Positions 42,817 through 52,246 of a stretch of DNA of 64,000 bases are shown one piece after another. Both the position numbers and the translations under genes were made by a program. Under the pieces are notes generated by a model, which was not told the origin of the DNA, did no database searches, and saw only the letters and a program-made list of their open reading frames with translations. The DNA is from Collinsella aerofaciens (GTDB taxonomy: Bacteria > Actinomycetota > Coriobacteriia > Coriobacteriales > Coriobacteriaceae). The DNA is taken from NCBI RefSeq assembly GCF_902364355.1, contig NZ_CABJDK010000008.1:7211-71210 (forward strand). The letters run 5' to 3'. Each line of letters starts with the position of its first letter. Position 1 is the first letter of the stretch.

Positions 42817-44577
42817 GTGGCCGACCAGGACATCAAGATGCTCATCGAGCGCATTATGGCCGAGGCCCGGACCCATCAGTCCGCCCGCTTCTCAAACGAA
42901 ACCTACGCAGACGAGCCGATTCTCAAAACCGGCCGACAGATGCAGAATTTCCTCCCCGACCAGTACCGTAAAATGCGCGAGATATCGCGCTGGCAGGATG
43001 ACCCCAAGGGCGGTGCGGGCCGCTGGCTTTCGGAAGCCGAGCTTTTTTACCGCCAGGGCCTGCTGATGGCCGACTTTGAGGACGACTGTCCCTACAACGG
43101 CACCTTTAAGTCGTACTTTCCCACCTACAACGCCATGAGCGACCGGCAGCTGCGCGGCTACTTTACCTGGCGTGCCCAAGTGCGCCGCGGAACCGTCGAG
43201 GAAACGTCTACGTCCTTTGCCTTTCTGTATCTCTATGAGCTGATTTGCGGCATTGGCGTAGATAATCCACTCGATGGTTTTAACAAGATCAAGGCTTTTT
43301 GGGATGTCTATCGCGCCTTCGAGCCCGGCATCGACCGGTTTGCGCGCGTGTGGCTGCAAGATTACGCCGTGTTCCACGGGCTCGACCCCAAGCTGCTTCG
43401 CGACTCTAAAACCGTCATATTCGATAACGCCCTTATCGAGCTGCGGCGCGCGGCACGAGACCTTGTACCAGCACCGACGCCGTCTGACCCGGCACCCAAG
43501 CGTCGCAAAACCTCCGAGCCCACGCTCCCCCTTCCGCCCGATGAGGTGCGCGAGGAGCGACTCATGGCCGCCATCAACGCCCTCTCCACGTACAACCTAA
43601 GTAACTCGCGGCTCGACCGCAGCCACCACCGCGATCTGTGCCACGTGGCGTGCGCCGTGTATGTCCGCATGGCGCGCTACTATGACACGCACCGAAAGAC
43701 CGGCATCGTGGCAAGTTTATTTGGGGAGGAGACGGCCATGCCCTACACCATGTTTGCCTCGGCCGTATTCTTTGCGCCCGAGCGCCACGAGGACTGCGAA
43801 TACCGTCTGGACCCCATCCATATCTACCGTTGCCAAAACGGTTTTTGGGAATGCATGCGGATTCACGGTAGCAGGCAAAAGAGCAGCAAGCTCGGTGAAA
43901 TGATGCGCGCCTGCGACCAACGCCTGCGCCTGGCGCTGGACCCCGCCCATCCCCTTAAGGAAGAAAAGGTCCCCAAATATCTGGCCAAGATTATCGATGA
44001 CGAGATTGTGGCATGGCTTTCGTGGGACGCCGCACACCAGCCCGTCAAGATCGATATCGATTTGAGCCAGCTGGGGCACATTCGGAGCGCTGCCGCACAA
44101 ACGCGCGAAGCGCTTTTGATCGACGAGGAACGCGAGGACGGCGCGTCCGCAGAAGCCGAGGCAGCGGACTCAGGGCAACCGGAAGCCGAGCCTGCGGCCG
44201 CCGCGACGGTCGAGGCGGTCGCGGCGGCCGCAGGGCAGGACGAGTCCGACGAGCCGACCATATCCACCGAACAGTTTGGTGTCGTGGCACCGCTTCTCGC
44301 GCCGACGCCCGCGTTCGCAGCTGCTACGCCCGCTGACGCCACAAACGAACTCGCGCCCGCCGCAGACGCCTATCTCCGCGCGCTGCTCGAGCACAACGCA
44401 GTACAGGCGGAATCGGCGGTAGTGCAATCGGAGCAGAGCGAGGACATGCTCGTCGATACCATCAACGAGGCGCTCTTTGACCTGGTGGGCGACACCGTAA
44501 TTGAATTTAGCGCGGCAGGGCCGCAGATTATCGAGGACTACGAAGCAGACGTGAGAGGATACCTAGACCATGAGTGA
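42817..44577 (+). CDS. TerB-N domain protein
   Basis: A 586-residue soluble protein. Residues about 98-150 (SYFPTYNAMSDRQLRGYFTWRAQVRRG, LYLYELICGIGV) carry the pattern of the TerB-N domain: a conserved PTY..M..RQ..GYF.WR stretch followed by a YEL helix. The centre (240-425) is not assigned and may contain the divergent TerB-like helical part. An Ala/Glu-rich linker (about 425-500) leads to a C-terminal region that may be TerB-C (LVDTINEALFDLVGDTVIEF). It starts with GTG, with GAGAGGAGGAGC upstream. It overlaps the ATPase gene by eight bases. Enzymatic activity is unknown. Confidence 0.8.
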   Translation: MADQDIKMLIERIMAEARTHQSARFSNETYADEPILKTGRQMQNFLPDQYRKMREISRWQDDPKGGAGRWLSEAELFYRQGLLMADFEDDCPYNGTFKSYFPTYNAMSDRQLRGYFTWRAQVRRGTVEETSTSFAFLYLYELICGIGVDNPLDGFNKIKAFWDVYRAFEPGIDRFARVWLQDYAVFHGLDPKLLRDSKTVIFDNALIELRRAARDLVPAPTPSDPAPKRRKTSEPTLPLPPDEVREERLMAAINALSTYNLSNSRLDRSHHRDLCHVACAVYVRMARYYDTHRKTGIVASLFGEETAMPYTMFASAVFFAPERHEDCEYRLDPIHIYRCQNGFWECMRIHGSRQKSSKLGEMMRACDQRLRLALDPAHPLKEEKVPKYLAKIIDDEIVAWLSWDAAHQPVKIDIDLSQLGHIRSAAAQTREALLIDEEREDGASAEAEAADSGQPEAEPAAAATVEAVAAAAGQDESDEPTISTEQFGVVAPLLAPTPAFAAATPADATNELAPAADAYLRALLEHNAVQAESAVVQSEQSEDMLVDTINEALFDLVGDTVIEFSAAGPQIIEDYEADVRGYLDHE

Positions 44578-45874
44578 TACCGCATCCGCAGCACCTCGCG
44601 TGCCCAAGCGCGTCGCTGCCGTCATTCTCAACTCGCTCAAGGGCGGCGTGGTCCCGCGCATCGGCCTTCCTTACATCACCGTAGGGCGCGAGGTCGAGAT
44701 CCGCGCCCTGCTCACCGATCTGAGTCTCATCGCCGACGGTGGCGCGAGCTTCCGCTTTCTGGTCGGTCGTTACGGCGCCGGCAAGAGCTTTTTGCTCCAG
44801 ACTATCCGCACGCACGCCATGGGCGAGGGATTCGTCGTCGCTGATGCCGACCTGTCGCCCGAGCGCCGCCTGCAGGGCGGTCAGGGACAGGGTCTTGCCA
44901 CCTACCGCGAGCTCATCCGCAATATATCGACCAAGACGCGCCCCGAGGGCGGTGCGCTCAACCTTATTCTGGATCGCTGGGTCGCCTCGTGTGCCGACGT
45001 CGACGAGTCGGTCGTCAATGCCCAACTGGCCCCGCTCGAGGAGATGGTCCACGGCTTCGACTTCACCCGCATGCTCCGCCGCTATCGCATGGCCGCATCC
45101 GGGGGCGACGAAGAGACCATGAGCCGCGTGACCAAATGGATTCGCGGCGAATACCGCACCAAGAGCGAGGCACGCGCCGAGCTGGGCTCCTCGACCATCA
45201 TCAGCGATGACGACTGGTACGACTACGTCAAACTCATCGCGCGTTTTTTGGTTTGCAGTGGCTACAAGGGCATGCTGGTGCTCATCGACGAGCTCGTGAA
45301 TCTGTATAAGATTCCCAATGCCATCACGCGCCAGTACAACTACGAGAAGATCCTGACCATGTACAACGACACACTTCAGGGCAAGGCGCAGTACCTGGGC
45401 ATGATCATGGGCGGCACGCCAACCTCCATCGAAGACCGCCGCCGCGGCGTGTTCTCCTACGAGGCTCTGCGCAGCCGACTCGCTCAGGGTCGCTTTGCGC
45501 GCGAGGACCTTAAGGACATGCTCGCACCCATCATCCGCCTGCAGCCACTCACCTACGAGGAGCTGCTGGTGCTCATCGAAAAACTCATGCAGATCCATGC
45601 CGGCTACTTTGGCTGGACGCCCACGCTTGCCGAGAACGACTTGGTGGACTTCCTCAAGATCGAGTTCGGTCGCGTGGGAGCCGACACGCATCTGACGCCG
45701 CGTGAAGTCATTCGTGACTTTATCGAGCTGCTCGACATCCTATGCCAAAACCCCGACGCCAACGTGGCCGAGCTGCTGCAAAGCGCCGGCGGCGACGCGT
45801 TGGCGCCGGCAACCGCAACAGGCGACACCGATACCGCAGGCGGCGACCGTAACTTCGCCGAATTCACCATCTAA
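44570..45874 (+). CDS. BrxD-like P-loop ATPase (DUF2791)
   Basis: A 434-residue ATPase. Walker A is GRYGAGKSF at 66-73 and Walker B is LVLIDELVN near 236-241. IGLPYITVGREVEI, FRFLVGRYGAGKSFLLQ and the YNYEKILTMYNDTLQGKAQYLG segment followed by GGTPTSIEDRRRG match DUF2791, the family of BREX ATPase BrxD. The C-terminus after 395 is disordered and Ala-rich. It overlaps the TerB-N gene and is followed by the helicase gene after 116 bases. BrxD-type proteins work with Lhr-like helicases in some BREX systems. Confidence 0.87.
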   Translation: MSDTASAAPRVPKRVAAVILNSLKGGVVPRIGLPYITVGREVEIRALLTDLSLIADGGASFRFLVGRYGAGKSFLLQTIRTHAMGEGFVVADADLSPERRLQGGQGQGLATYRELIRNISTKTRPEGGALNLILDRWVASCADVDESVVNAQLAPLEEMVHGFDFTRMLRRYRMAASGGDEETMSRVTKWIRGEYRTKSEARAELGSSTIISDDDWYDYVKLIARFLVCSGYKGMLVLIDELVNLYKIPNAITRQYNYEKILTMYNDTLQGKAQYLGMIMGGTPTSIEDRRRGVFSYEALRSRLAQGRFAREDLKDMLAPIIRLQPLTYEELLVLIEKLMQIHAGYFGWTPTLAENDLVDFLKIEFGRVGADTHLTPREVIRDFIELLDILCQNPDANVAELLQSAGGDALAPATATGDTDTAGGDRNFAEFTI

Positions 45875-45909
45875 CCTGCCAATAAGGGACAGGTTTATTT
45901 TGGCAGGTT
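45873..45909. repeat. hairpin between ATPase and helicase genes
   Basis: The arms AACCTGCCA and TGGCAGGTT are perfect complements around a 19-base loop containing AAGGGACAGG. It begins at the ATPase stop codon. It could moderate read-through to the helicase gene, or be a repeat of the GGGACNG hairpin class. Confidence 0.6.
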
Positions 45910-45990
45910 TTATCTGGGCAAACGTTGAGACTGTAATGCAGCAAGCCGTTGTCGGCAGCGTTGAGAAATTCGTTTTTGAGAGGAGGCCCC

Positions 45991-48435
45991 GTGAACGCCT
46001 TTGACCGCTACGCCCCGTTTATCCAAGACTTCATCTACTCCCACGATTGGGAGAGCCTGCGCTCCATCCAGGTTGCGGCGGCAGATGCCATCTTCAACAC
46101 GCAAGACAATGTGCTCCTGACGGCATCCACGGCATCTGGAAAAACTGAGGCGGCCTTCTTTCCCATCCTGACCGAGTTTTGGGAGAACCCGCCCGCGAGC
46201 GTGGGCGCCCTCTACATTGGCCCCCTCAAAGCACTCATCAACGACCAGTTCGTTCGCCTCAACGACCTGTGCGAAGAAGCCGATATCCCTGTCTGGCACT
46301 GGCACGGCGATGTCTCGCAGTCGCACAAGGCCAAGCTCATCAAAAAACCGAGCGGCATCTTGCAGATTACGCCCGAATCACTCGAGGCGCTCCTGATCCA
46401 TAAGCACATGGCGATCCCGCGCATGTTTTGCGACCTGCGCTATGTGGTTATCGACGAAGTCCATTCGCTCATGCGCGGCGACCGCGGCGGGCAGACGCTC
46501 TGCCTTATCGAGCGTCTCTCACGCATGGCAGGCGTGCAGCCCCGACGCATCGGCCTTTCTGCCACCATCGGCGACCCCGAGCGCACGGGCGCCTTTCTCT
46601 CGCAGGGAACGGGGCGCGACTGCGTTATCCCCCGCTTTGAGGAACCGCGCCGCGTGTGGCGCATCTCCATGGAGCACTTCTACAACTCGGGCCCCCAGGC
46701 TCAGCAACGAGGATTCGTAGGCACAGGTCCACAAGAAGCCGAGGTGCTTGCTTGCGAGCGTATTGAGACGGCGGCGCCCGCGGCGCTGCCCGCATCCGGA
46801 CAAGACATGTGCCACAGCGGACAGCTTACACAGGAAGAACACCGTCAACGTCGTGAGCAGGCGCGGGGCAAGGCCGCTCCCAAAGACCGTCGCACTTCCT
46901 CGGCCCCCGAGGGCGAAGTCGACATCCCACGAGCGACCGAGCAGGCGCTTCTCAACCCCACCGACACGGCGCCCGACAACGCCGACCCCGGCATGGGCTA
47001 TATCTTTGAGCATACGCGCGGCCGCAAATGCCTGGTCTTTGCCAACTCGCGCGAGGAGGCAGAGGCCGTGTGCTCCATGCTGCGCAGCTACTGCGAGAGC
47101 CGGCACGAGCCCGACCGTTTTCTCATCCATCACGGCAATCTTTCGGCATCGCTACGCGAGACGGCCGAGGAGCTCATGCGCGACGAGGAGCAGACGCAGA
47201 CAACCGTCACCACCTCTACGTTGGAGCTCGGTATCGATATCGGCCGCCTGGAGCGCGCCTTCCAGATTGACGCGCCGTTTACCGTCAGCTCCTTTTTGCA
47301 GCGCATGGGGCGCACAGGCCGTCGCGATCTTCCGCCCGAGATGTGGTTTGTCATGCGCGAGGAAGAGCCCGAGCCGCGCACGATGATGCCCGAAACCATT
47401 CCCTGGAAGCTCCTGCAGGGTATCGCGCTCGTACAACTCTATCGCGAGGAAAAGTGGGTCGAGCCACCCGAGCTCGATCGTCTCCCCTACAGCCTGCTCT
47501 ATCACCAGACTATGTCGACCCTCGCCAGCACCGGCGAGCTCACGCCGGCCGAACTTGCCCAGCGCGTGCTCACGCTCAGCTATTTCCACCGTGTCTCGGC
47601 AGACGATTACCGTGTGCTGCTACGTCACCTCATTAAGATCGACCATATCCAGGTCACCGAAGGTGGCGGGCTCATCGTGGGTCTCGCGGGCGAGCGCATC
47701 ATCAACAACTTTAAGTTCTACGCCGTGTTCCAGGAAAACGAGGAGTTTACCGTCCGGAGCGAATCTGCTGAGCTGGGCACGATCGTTAATCCGCCCCCGC
47801 CCGGTGAGCGCATCGCCATCGCCGGACACTGCTGGATTGTCGAGGAAGTGGACTGGAAGCGCCACACTGTCTTTGCCACGCAGGTCAAGGGCCGGGTGCC
47901 GGCCTACTTTGGCGACTGCCCCGGCGACATTAACACGCATGTGCTCGAGCGCATGCGCCAAGCGCTCACTGAGCACGCAGTATATCCGTACCTTATGGGT
48001 AACGCACGGGCTCGCTTGGCGCAGGCTCGTCATACCGCCGAGATTTCGGGCGCGGGAACTAAGCCGCTCATCAACCTGGGTGGCGACACCTGGGTGCTCT
48101 TCCCCTGGTTGGGCAGCTACGCCTTCCTAGCACTCGAGCGCATGCTTAAAATCAAATGCGCCGCTGAGCTGGGCCTTCGCGGACTCGACCCGTCACGCCC
48201 GTACTTTATGCAGTTTAAGATGAAGGCCGACGAGGAGACGTTCTTTGAGGTGCTCGCCGCCGAGGCCGAGAAGGACTTCGATCCCATCGAGCTCGTCTAT
48301 CCTGGCGAGGTGCCTTACTTTGACCGCTACGACGAGTTTGTTCCCGAAGAGCTCGTGCGCAAGGGCTTTGCCGAAGGCGTGCTCGACATAGAGGGCATGA
48401 AGCAGCGCGTTCACGGCTGGCGCGACCACGCCTAA
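45991..48435 (+). CDS. Lhr-like SF2 DEAD/DEAH-box helicase (BrxHI-like)
   Basis: An 814-residue helicase. Walker A is TASTASGKTEA at 44-54, motif II VVIDEVHSL at 153-161, motif III SATIGDP at 190-196, and motif VI QRMGRTGRRDLPPEMW at 437-452. About 235-325 lies a charged, probably disordered insertion (QEEHRQRREQARGKAAPKDR). The C-terminal 350 residues resemble the Lhr winged-helix and beta-barrel core (GERIAIAGHCWIVEEVD). The start is GTG at 45991 with AGGAGG upstream. Third gene of the TerB-N operon; probably acts on DNA together with the ATPase. Confidence 0.88.
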   Translation: MNAFDRYAPFIQDFIYSHDWESLRSIQVAAADAIFNTQDNVLLTASTASGKTEAAFFPILTEFWENPPASVGALYIGPLKALINDQFVRLNDLCEEADIPVWHWHGDVSQSHKAKLIKKPSGILQITPESLEALLIHKHMAIPRMFCDLRYVVIDEVHSLMRGDRGGQTLCLIERLSRMAGVQPRRIGLSATIGDPERTGAFLSQGTGRDCVIPRFEEPRRVWRISMEHFYNSGPQAQQRGFVGTGPQEAEVLACERIETAAPAALPASGQDMCHSGQLTQEEHRQRREQARGKAAPKDRRTSSAPEGEVDIPRATEQALLNPTDTAPDNADPGMGYIFEHTRGRKCLVFANSREEAEAVCSMLRSYCESRHEPDRFLIHHGNLSASLRETAEELMRDEEQTQTTVTTSTLELGIDIGRLERAFQIDAPFTVSSFLQRMGRTGRRDLPPEMWFVMREEEPEPRTMMPETIPWKLLQGIALVQLYREEKWVEPPELDRLPYSLLYHQTMSTLASTGELTPAELAQRVLTLSYFHRVSADDYRVLLRHLIKIDHIQVTEGGGLIVGLAGERIINNFKFYAVFQENEEFTVRSESAELGTIVNPPPPGERIAIAGHCWIVEEVDWKRHTVFATQVKGRVPAYFGDCPGDINTHVLERMRQALTEHAVYPYLMGNARARLAQARHTAEISGAGTKPLINLGGDTWVLFPWLGSYAFLALERMLKIKCAAELGLRGLDPSRPYFMQFKMKADEETFFEVLAAEAEKDFDPIELVYPGEVPYFDRYDEFVPEELVRKGFAEGVLDIEGMKQRVHGWRDHA

Positions 48436-48462
48436 GACCAGTCTTTTTTGGGACGGGGAGAC

Positions 48463-49341
48463 TTACTTGTCGTGAAGGACGGTGCCGAGGAAGTCGGTGT
48501 CGAAGGGCACGGCTTCGGCAAAGGCGTAGTCGCCGTCGCTGGCGATGAGCAGGTAGTTTTCCTCGCCGCTGAACTTCGCATCGCCACATGGGACCACCCA
48601 GGCGTGGACGAATACCTCGAGCGCCGTGGCAGCGCAGTCGCGAAGGAACGTCACATCGCTCCCCTCGTTTGCGCTCACGATATTGGCCACGTAGATACCC
48701 CCGGGGTTCAGGCTGCCCCGCACCAGGCGCAGCGCCTCAACGGTCGCCAGCTCGCGCACGGGCTCGGCACCGCCAAAGCAATCGCTCACGACCACGTCGT
48801 AGCGACGATGGCCCACGCTCGTCACACCCAGATACGAGCGAGCCTCAGCGGTAATCACCCGCAGGCGATCGCCCACCGCGTGCTCCAGTTCATCCAGATA
48901 GAACCAACGGCGCGCCAAGCGCGTTATCTCTCCGTCATACTCGATGACGTCCATGCGCAGGACCTTGTGCGACATCAGCGCAAACTTGGGATAGGCAAAC
49001 CCGCCGCCACCTAGCATAAGCATACGGTTGATACCGTGACCATAAGCGTCGCGCATCACATCCTCGGCCTCAAACACGTCGTCAAACGCGCGATAGTACG
49101 CAAAGACGGGCTCCGCCCAGCGCTCGCCAACGTAGCTTGCGCTTTGGTAGACGCCGCCTTGCACCAACACACGAATCTCATCGCCGCCCTCATCGTGCAC
49201 GCGTTTCACACGCGCCAACCCATTGCGAGTTCGCGCAACCTGCAGACAGGCAGCGCGAACAGCGACGGCAGCCGCACCAAGCGCCGCGGCTCCCAGGGCA
49301 ACGCCGGCAACGACGCCAGCAGAAACACTCGGCTTGTTCAT
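48463..49341 (-). CDS. spermidine synthase-like methyltransferase-fold protein
   Basis: A 292-residue protein. An N-terminal hydrophobic stretch (about residues 8-32) suggests membrane anchoring. The rest is a Rossmann-like class I domain: MLMLGGGGFAYPKFAL (nucleotide-binding loop), VIEYDGEITRLARRWF and YDVVVSDCFGGAEPV. This is the spermidine synthase/SAM-dependent fold, but the usual gate-keeping DxxDP motif is replaced by SDCFGG, so its substrate may differ. It starts right after the elp3 stop codon. Confidence 0.75.
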   Translation of the reverse strand: MNKPSVSAGVVAGVALGAAALGAAAVAVRAACLQVARTRNGLARVKRVHDEGGDEIRVLVQGGVYQSASYVGERWAEPVFAYYRAFDDVFEAEDVMRDAYGHGINRMLMLGGGGFAYPKFALMSHKVLRMDVIEYDGEITRLARRWFYLDELEHAVGDRLRVITAEARSYLGVTSVGHRRYDVVVSDCFGGAEPVRELATVEALRLVRGSLNPGGIYVANIVSANEGSDVTFLRDCAATALEVFVHAWVVPCGDAKFSGEENYLLIASDGDYAFAEAVPFDTDFLGTVLHDK

Positions 49342-51249
49342 CTAGAGCTCCTTTTGCAGATAGAGTCCGCGGTCGTAAAAACCCAAATGGCGATAGTACT
49401 CGCGCGTACCGATCGCGCTAATCACGTTGATGTGCGTATACCCCGCGTCCCGAGCAATATGGCACGCACGCTCCACGAGCAGACGCCCCAGACCGTGATG
49501 CTGAGCCGCCTGACCTTGATCCCCCACGCGTGCCGCCATGCCATACACGTGCACCTCGCGAATCATCGCCTCGTCCGGTGTCGTCGGCAACTCGTCCGCA
49601 TGCGCGGCAACAAACGCGCGGTCGGGTAGCGACAGGCGCAAAAAGCCTGCGATCTTGCCCTGCGGCGTCACCCACTGCAAAAAGCGCTCACGCGTCACCG
49701 GCGTCTCGTACACCACCTCCTCGTCAAGGGTCAACTCATCCAGGTCGGCACCCGCGGTACTGATCTCGCGATAGCGGATCTCGCGCACCGTCGCGCCTTC
49801 TCCACGAGCCGCCAAGCGGTTCTCGACGAGCTGACGCAGGTTGGGCTTCTTGTTGCCCACCATAATGTCGTCGGAACTAAAGTCGCGAATCATGCGGCTG
49901 ATACGACAGAACGCCGGCGTCACCACGATGTCGTCGGCCAGCACGTCGAGCAGCTCCTCCTCGGTATAGGGACGCCACTCGCCGCGCTCATAACAGCCCA
50001 CCAGGCGCGAACCCTCGATGAGCGCGCACGGGTAAACCTTGACCTCGTCGGGCATAAAGGCCCCTTCGGTCATAAAGCGCTCGTAGTCGCGCTTGTCCAC
50101 CTCGGGCGTAGCACCCAGCAAATTGAGCATAAAGTGCGCGTGGATCTTAAAGCCAAATAGGCGCGCAAGCGAAAACGCCCGCTCGATCTGTGCCACCGTA
50201 ATACGGCGCTCGTTGATGTCGAGCAGGTGCTGGTCAAGGCTTTGGATGCCCATCTGAATCTTGGTGCAGCCCAGACGACGAATGAGCGTGAGCGCCTGTG
50301 GCGTCACGGCATCGGGGCGCGTCTCGATAACGAGTCCCACCACGCGATGCTTCGCCGTCTCGTTGATGTGCTGCTGACGCTCAAGCTCCTCCATCGTTGC
50401 CGTCTGCCACTCGGTGACCTCGCCCCACGGCGTACCGGGGCCGTACAGACGACGCACCGCACGGTTATAGCCTCCCACGGCAGCATCCACACGTCCCTGC
50501 TCGTCGGCAACATCTGCTGCAAGCTCAGCCTCGTCTGTCGCAATGCCGGCAACTCGATAGCGCTCGCGACGCTCTGTTACCACCGGCGGCAGGGCATCGG
50601 CGGGAGCGTCATCGAGCAGGCGCCCCGCCTCGGCACGGCTGATGCCCGGACGCGCCAACATGGGGTTGGCCGCCACGCCGGCGACGGCATCGTCATTGAG
50701 CGCACGGAAAAGTTCCGACATAAACCACGTCTGATACCCTTGCGGATAGTCGCTCCAGGTACCACCGAGCACGATGAGCTCTATCTTGTCGGTCGCATGC
50801 CCCATCTGCGAAAGCGCGGTCAGGCGAGCGCTCACTTGCAGATACGGGTCGAAGCAATTTTGCTCCGCACGGGCGCATGCCGGCTCGGCGTGCAGATAGC
50901 TCTTGGGCATGCGCAGGTCGTTGGGGCAAAACAGGCAATCGCCCGAGCACGGCCAGGGCTTGGTGATGACGGTAATGGTCGCTACGCCCGAAGCCGTGCG
51001 GCGAGGCTTCATGCGTAGCACTTGCAGCAACTGCCGTTCCAGTTCGGCGTCGACATTCCACCCAGCCCAACGAGCCGGCTCATCACGTTTAACCCGCTGG
51101 TAGAACGGCAGCAGACGGCGCTTGGCCAGATCTCGTTTGTCGGCACCCTCACGGCGCGCCTCGGCATGTATCAGTTTGACGAGCGCCTTGTCGTCCACGG
51201 TCTCACCGCGACGCAGAGCCTCGAGTATGTTCAAAATAATCTGTTCCAT
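49342..51249 (-). CDS. elp3: bacterial Elp3: radical SAM/GNAT tRNA uridine-34 modification enzyme
   Basis: A 635-residue protein with a radical SAM domain in the N-terminal half (PWPCSGDCLFCPND gives the three cluster cysteines CxxxCxxC) and a GNAT acetyltransferase domain at the C-terminus (QHHGLGRLLVERACHIAR, EYYRHLGFYD). This is the architecture of Elp3, which makes cm5U at wobble uridine 34 of tRNA. Bacterial Elp3 is found patchily, including in some Actinobacteria and Firmicutes. Monomeric function without Elp1/2/4-6 is assumed for bacteria. The spermidine-synthase-like gene follows with no gap. Confidence 0.93.
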   Translation of the reverse strand: MEQIILNILEALRRGETVDDKALVKLIHAEARREGADKRDLAKRRLLPFYQRVKRDEPARWAGWNVDAELERQLLQVLRMKPRRTASGVATITVITKPWPCSGDCLFCPNDLRMPKSYLHAEPACARAEQNCFDPYLQVSARLTALSQMGHATDKIELIVLGGTWSDYPQGYQTWFMSELFRALNDDAVAGVAANPMLARPGISRAEAGRLLDDAPADALPPVVTERRERYRVAGIATDEAELAADVADEQGRVDAAVGGYNRAVRRLYGPGTPWGEVTEWQTATMEELERQQHINETAKHRVVGLVIETRPDAVTPQALTLIRRLGCTKIQMGIQSLDQHLLDINERRITVAQIERAFSLARLFGFKIHAHFMLNLLGATPEVDKRDYERFMTEGAFMPDEVKVYPCALIEGSRLVGCYERGEWRPYTEEELLDVLADDIVVTPAFCRISRMIRDFSSDDIMVGNKKPNLRQLVENRLAARGEGATVREIRYREISTAGADLDELTLDEEVVYETPVTRERFLQWVTPQGKIAGFLRLSLPDRAFVAAHADELPTTPDEAMIREVHVYGMAARVGDQGQAAQHHGLGRLLVERACHIARDAGYTHINVISAIGTREYYRHLGFYDRGLYLQKEL

Positions 51250-51268
51250 GCCCCCATTGTAAAGGCAA

Positions 51269-51300
51269 AGGCGCCGGAGCCAGTCACGGCCCCGGCGCCT
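51269..51300 (-). terminator. rho-independent terminator after the DUF4097 gene
   Basis: The perfect arms AGGCGCCGG and CCGGCGCCT enclose a 14-base loop, followed on the minus strand by TTTGCCTTT. It lies between the DUF4097 stop codon and the upstream end of elp3. Confidence 0.7.
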
Positions 51301-51346
51301 CCATCAAAGAGCATGCCTATATGCACCGATCTCCGAAAACCGCATG

Positions 51347-52246
51347 TCACTCCGGATCGAACGACATGTCGCCCGAACCGACCTTAAAACGATACGTGGC
51401 AGACTTATCACCGTTGTCGAATTCAAGATTCAATATGGTCTCGCCATCGTAGCCAAGCGGAAGGAAATCGCTCTCGAAGTCACCGCTGCCCACGGTGAGG
51501 CTCGCCTTAAAGCCCGTAGAGTTCGGAACCGTTATCTCCACATCGCCCGAGTCCACGCTTACGTCCATCGACTTCGCGGGGGCCTGGTAGAGCTCGAACG
51601 CCACATCGCCCGAACCGACCTCGGCATCCAAGGTGTCGGTTACGGTGCCCGCAAACTCAACGTCTCCCGAGTCCAACGTCAATTCGAAGTCGTGACATGC
51701 AATGTCCGCGACCGTCAGTTCTCCCGACCCCACCCTCGCCGTAATGCCGACCAGGTTATCCGCAACATCCCGCGGCAGCTCGATGGTGACCGAACGATCG
51801 ATAGCGCGCTCGTCATCGCAGTCGAACTGGCTAATCGTGAGTGTAGAACCCTTGACCTCGGCCAGATTCTGAGTGGCAGCATCGTAGGTAGCTACCCCCT
51901 TTGCAACACGACCGCTCTCGATGACACGCACCTGCCCGCCGGAAACGCACTTGATCTCAACCTCACCCGATGTCACATCCAGGTCAAGGGACTGGAATGA
52001 GTCGGCATCAAACGTTTCGCTCGAAAGCTGCCGAGACTGAGCGGAATAGTTACCGCCATCCAAAGAATCGTCCCCGTCAACCACATCGTCCATACCGGAC
52101 AAACCGGATGCAATATCGCCGAGATCCCACGGGCCATCAAAATGAATCAAAGTCCGCGAAATACCAAAGACAAGTCCGATGATGAGCACGAACGCTCCGA
52201 TGCCAACGCCCAAGCGTACCTTGGATTCATGCGAAAGCTTCATCAT
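51347..52246 (-). CDS. DUF4097 family exported beta-helix protein
   Basis: A 299-residue protein with one N-terminal membrane helix (about 12-32). The extracellular part is a repeating beta-structure in which VGSGDV/LDSGDVEF/VDSGDVEITVP occurs at about 20-residue intervals, typical of DUF4097 (putative adhesin). It overlaps the end of the HTH gene by four bases. Related proteins act as outputs or sensors of envelope-stress regulators. Confidence 0.85.
   Translation of the reverse strand: MMKLSHESKVRLGVGIGAFVLIIGLVFGISRTLIHFDGPWDLGDIASGLSGMDDVVDGDDSLDGGNYSAQSRQLSSETFDADSFQSLDLDVTSGEVEIKCVSGGQVRVIESGRVAKGVATYDAATQNLAEVKGSTLTISQFDCDDERAIDRSVTIELPRDVADNLVGITARVGSGELTVADIACHDFELTLDSGDVEFAGTVTDTLDAEVGSGDVAFELYQAPAKSMDVSVDSGDVEITVPNSTGFKASLTVGSGDFESDFLPLGYDGETILNLEFDNGDKSATYRFKVGSGDMSFDPE

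Noticed and set aside
44528..45691. A 387-codon minus-strand open frame
   Set aside because: It is opposite the BrxD-like ATPase gene; the sense strand has Walker motifs and operon overlap.
42817..48435. A complete BREX system
   Set aside because: Only BrxD- and BrxHI-like genes are present. No PglX methylase, PglZ, BrxC, BrxL or PglW gene lies in the window.
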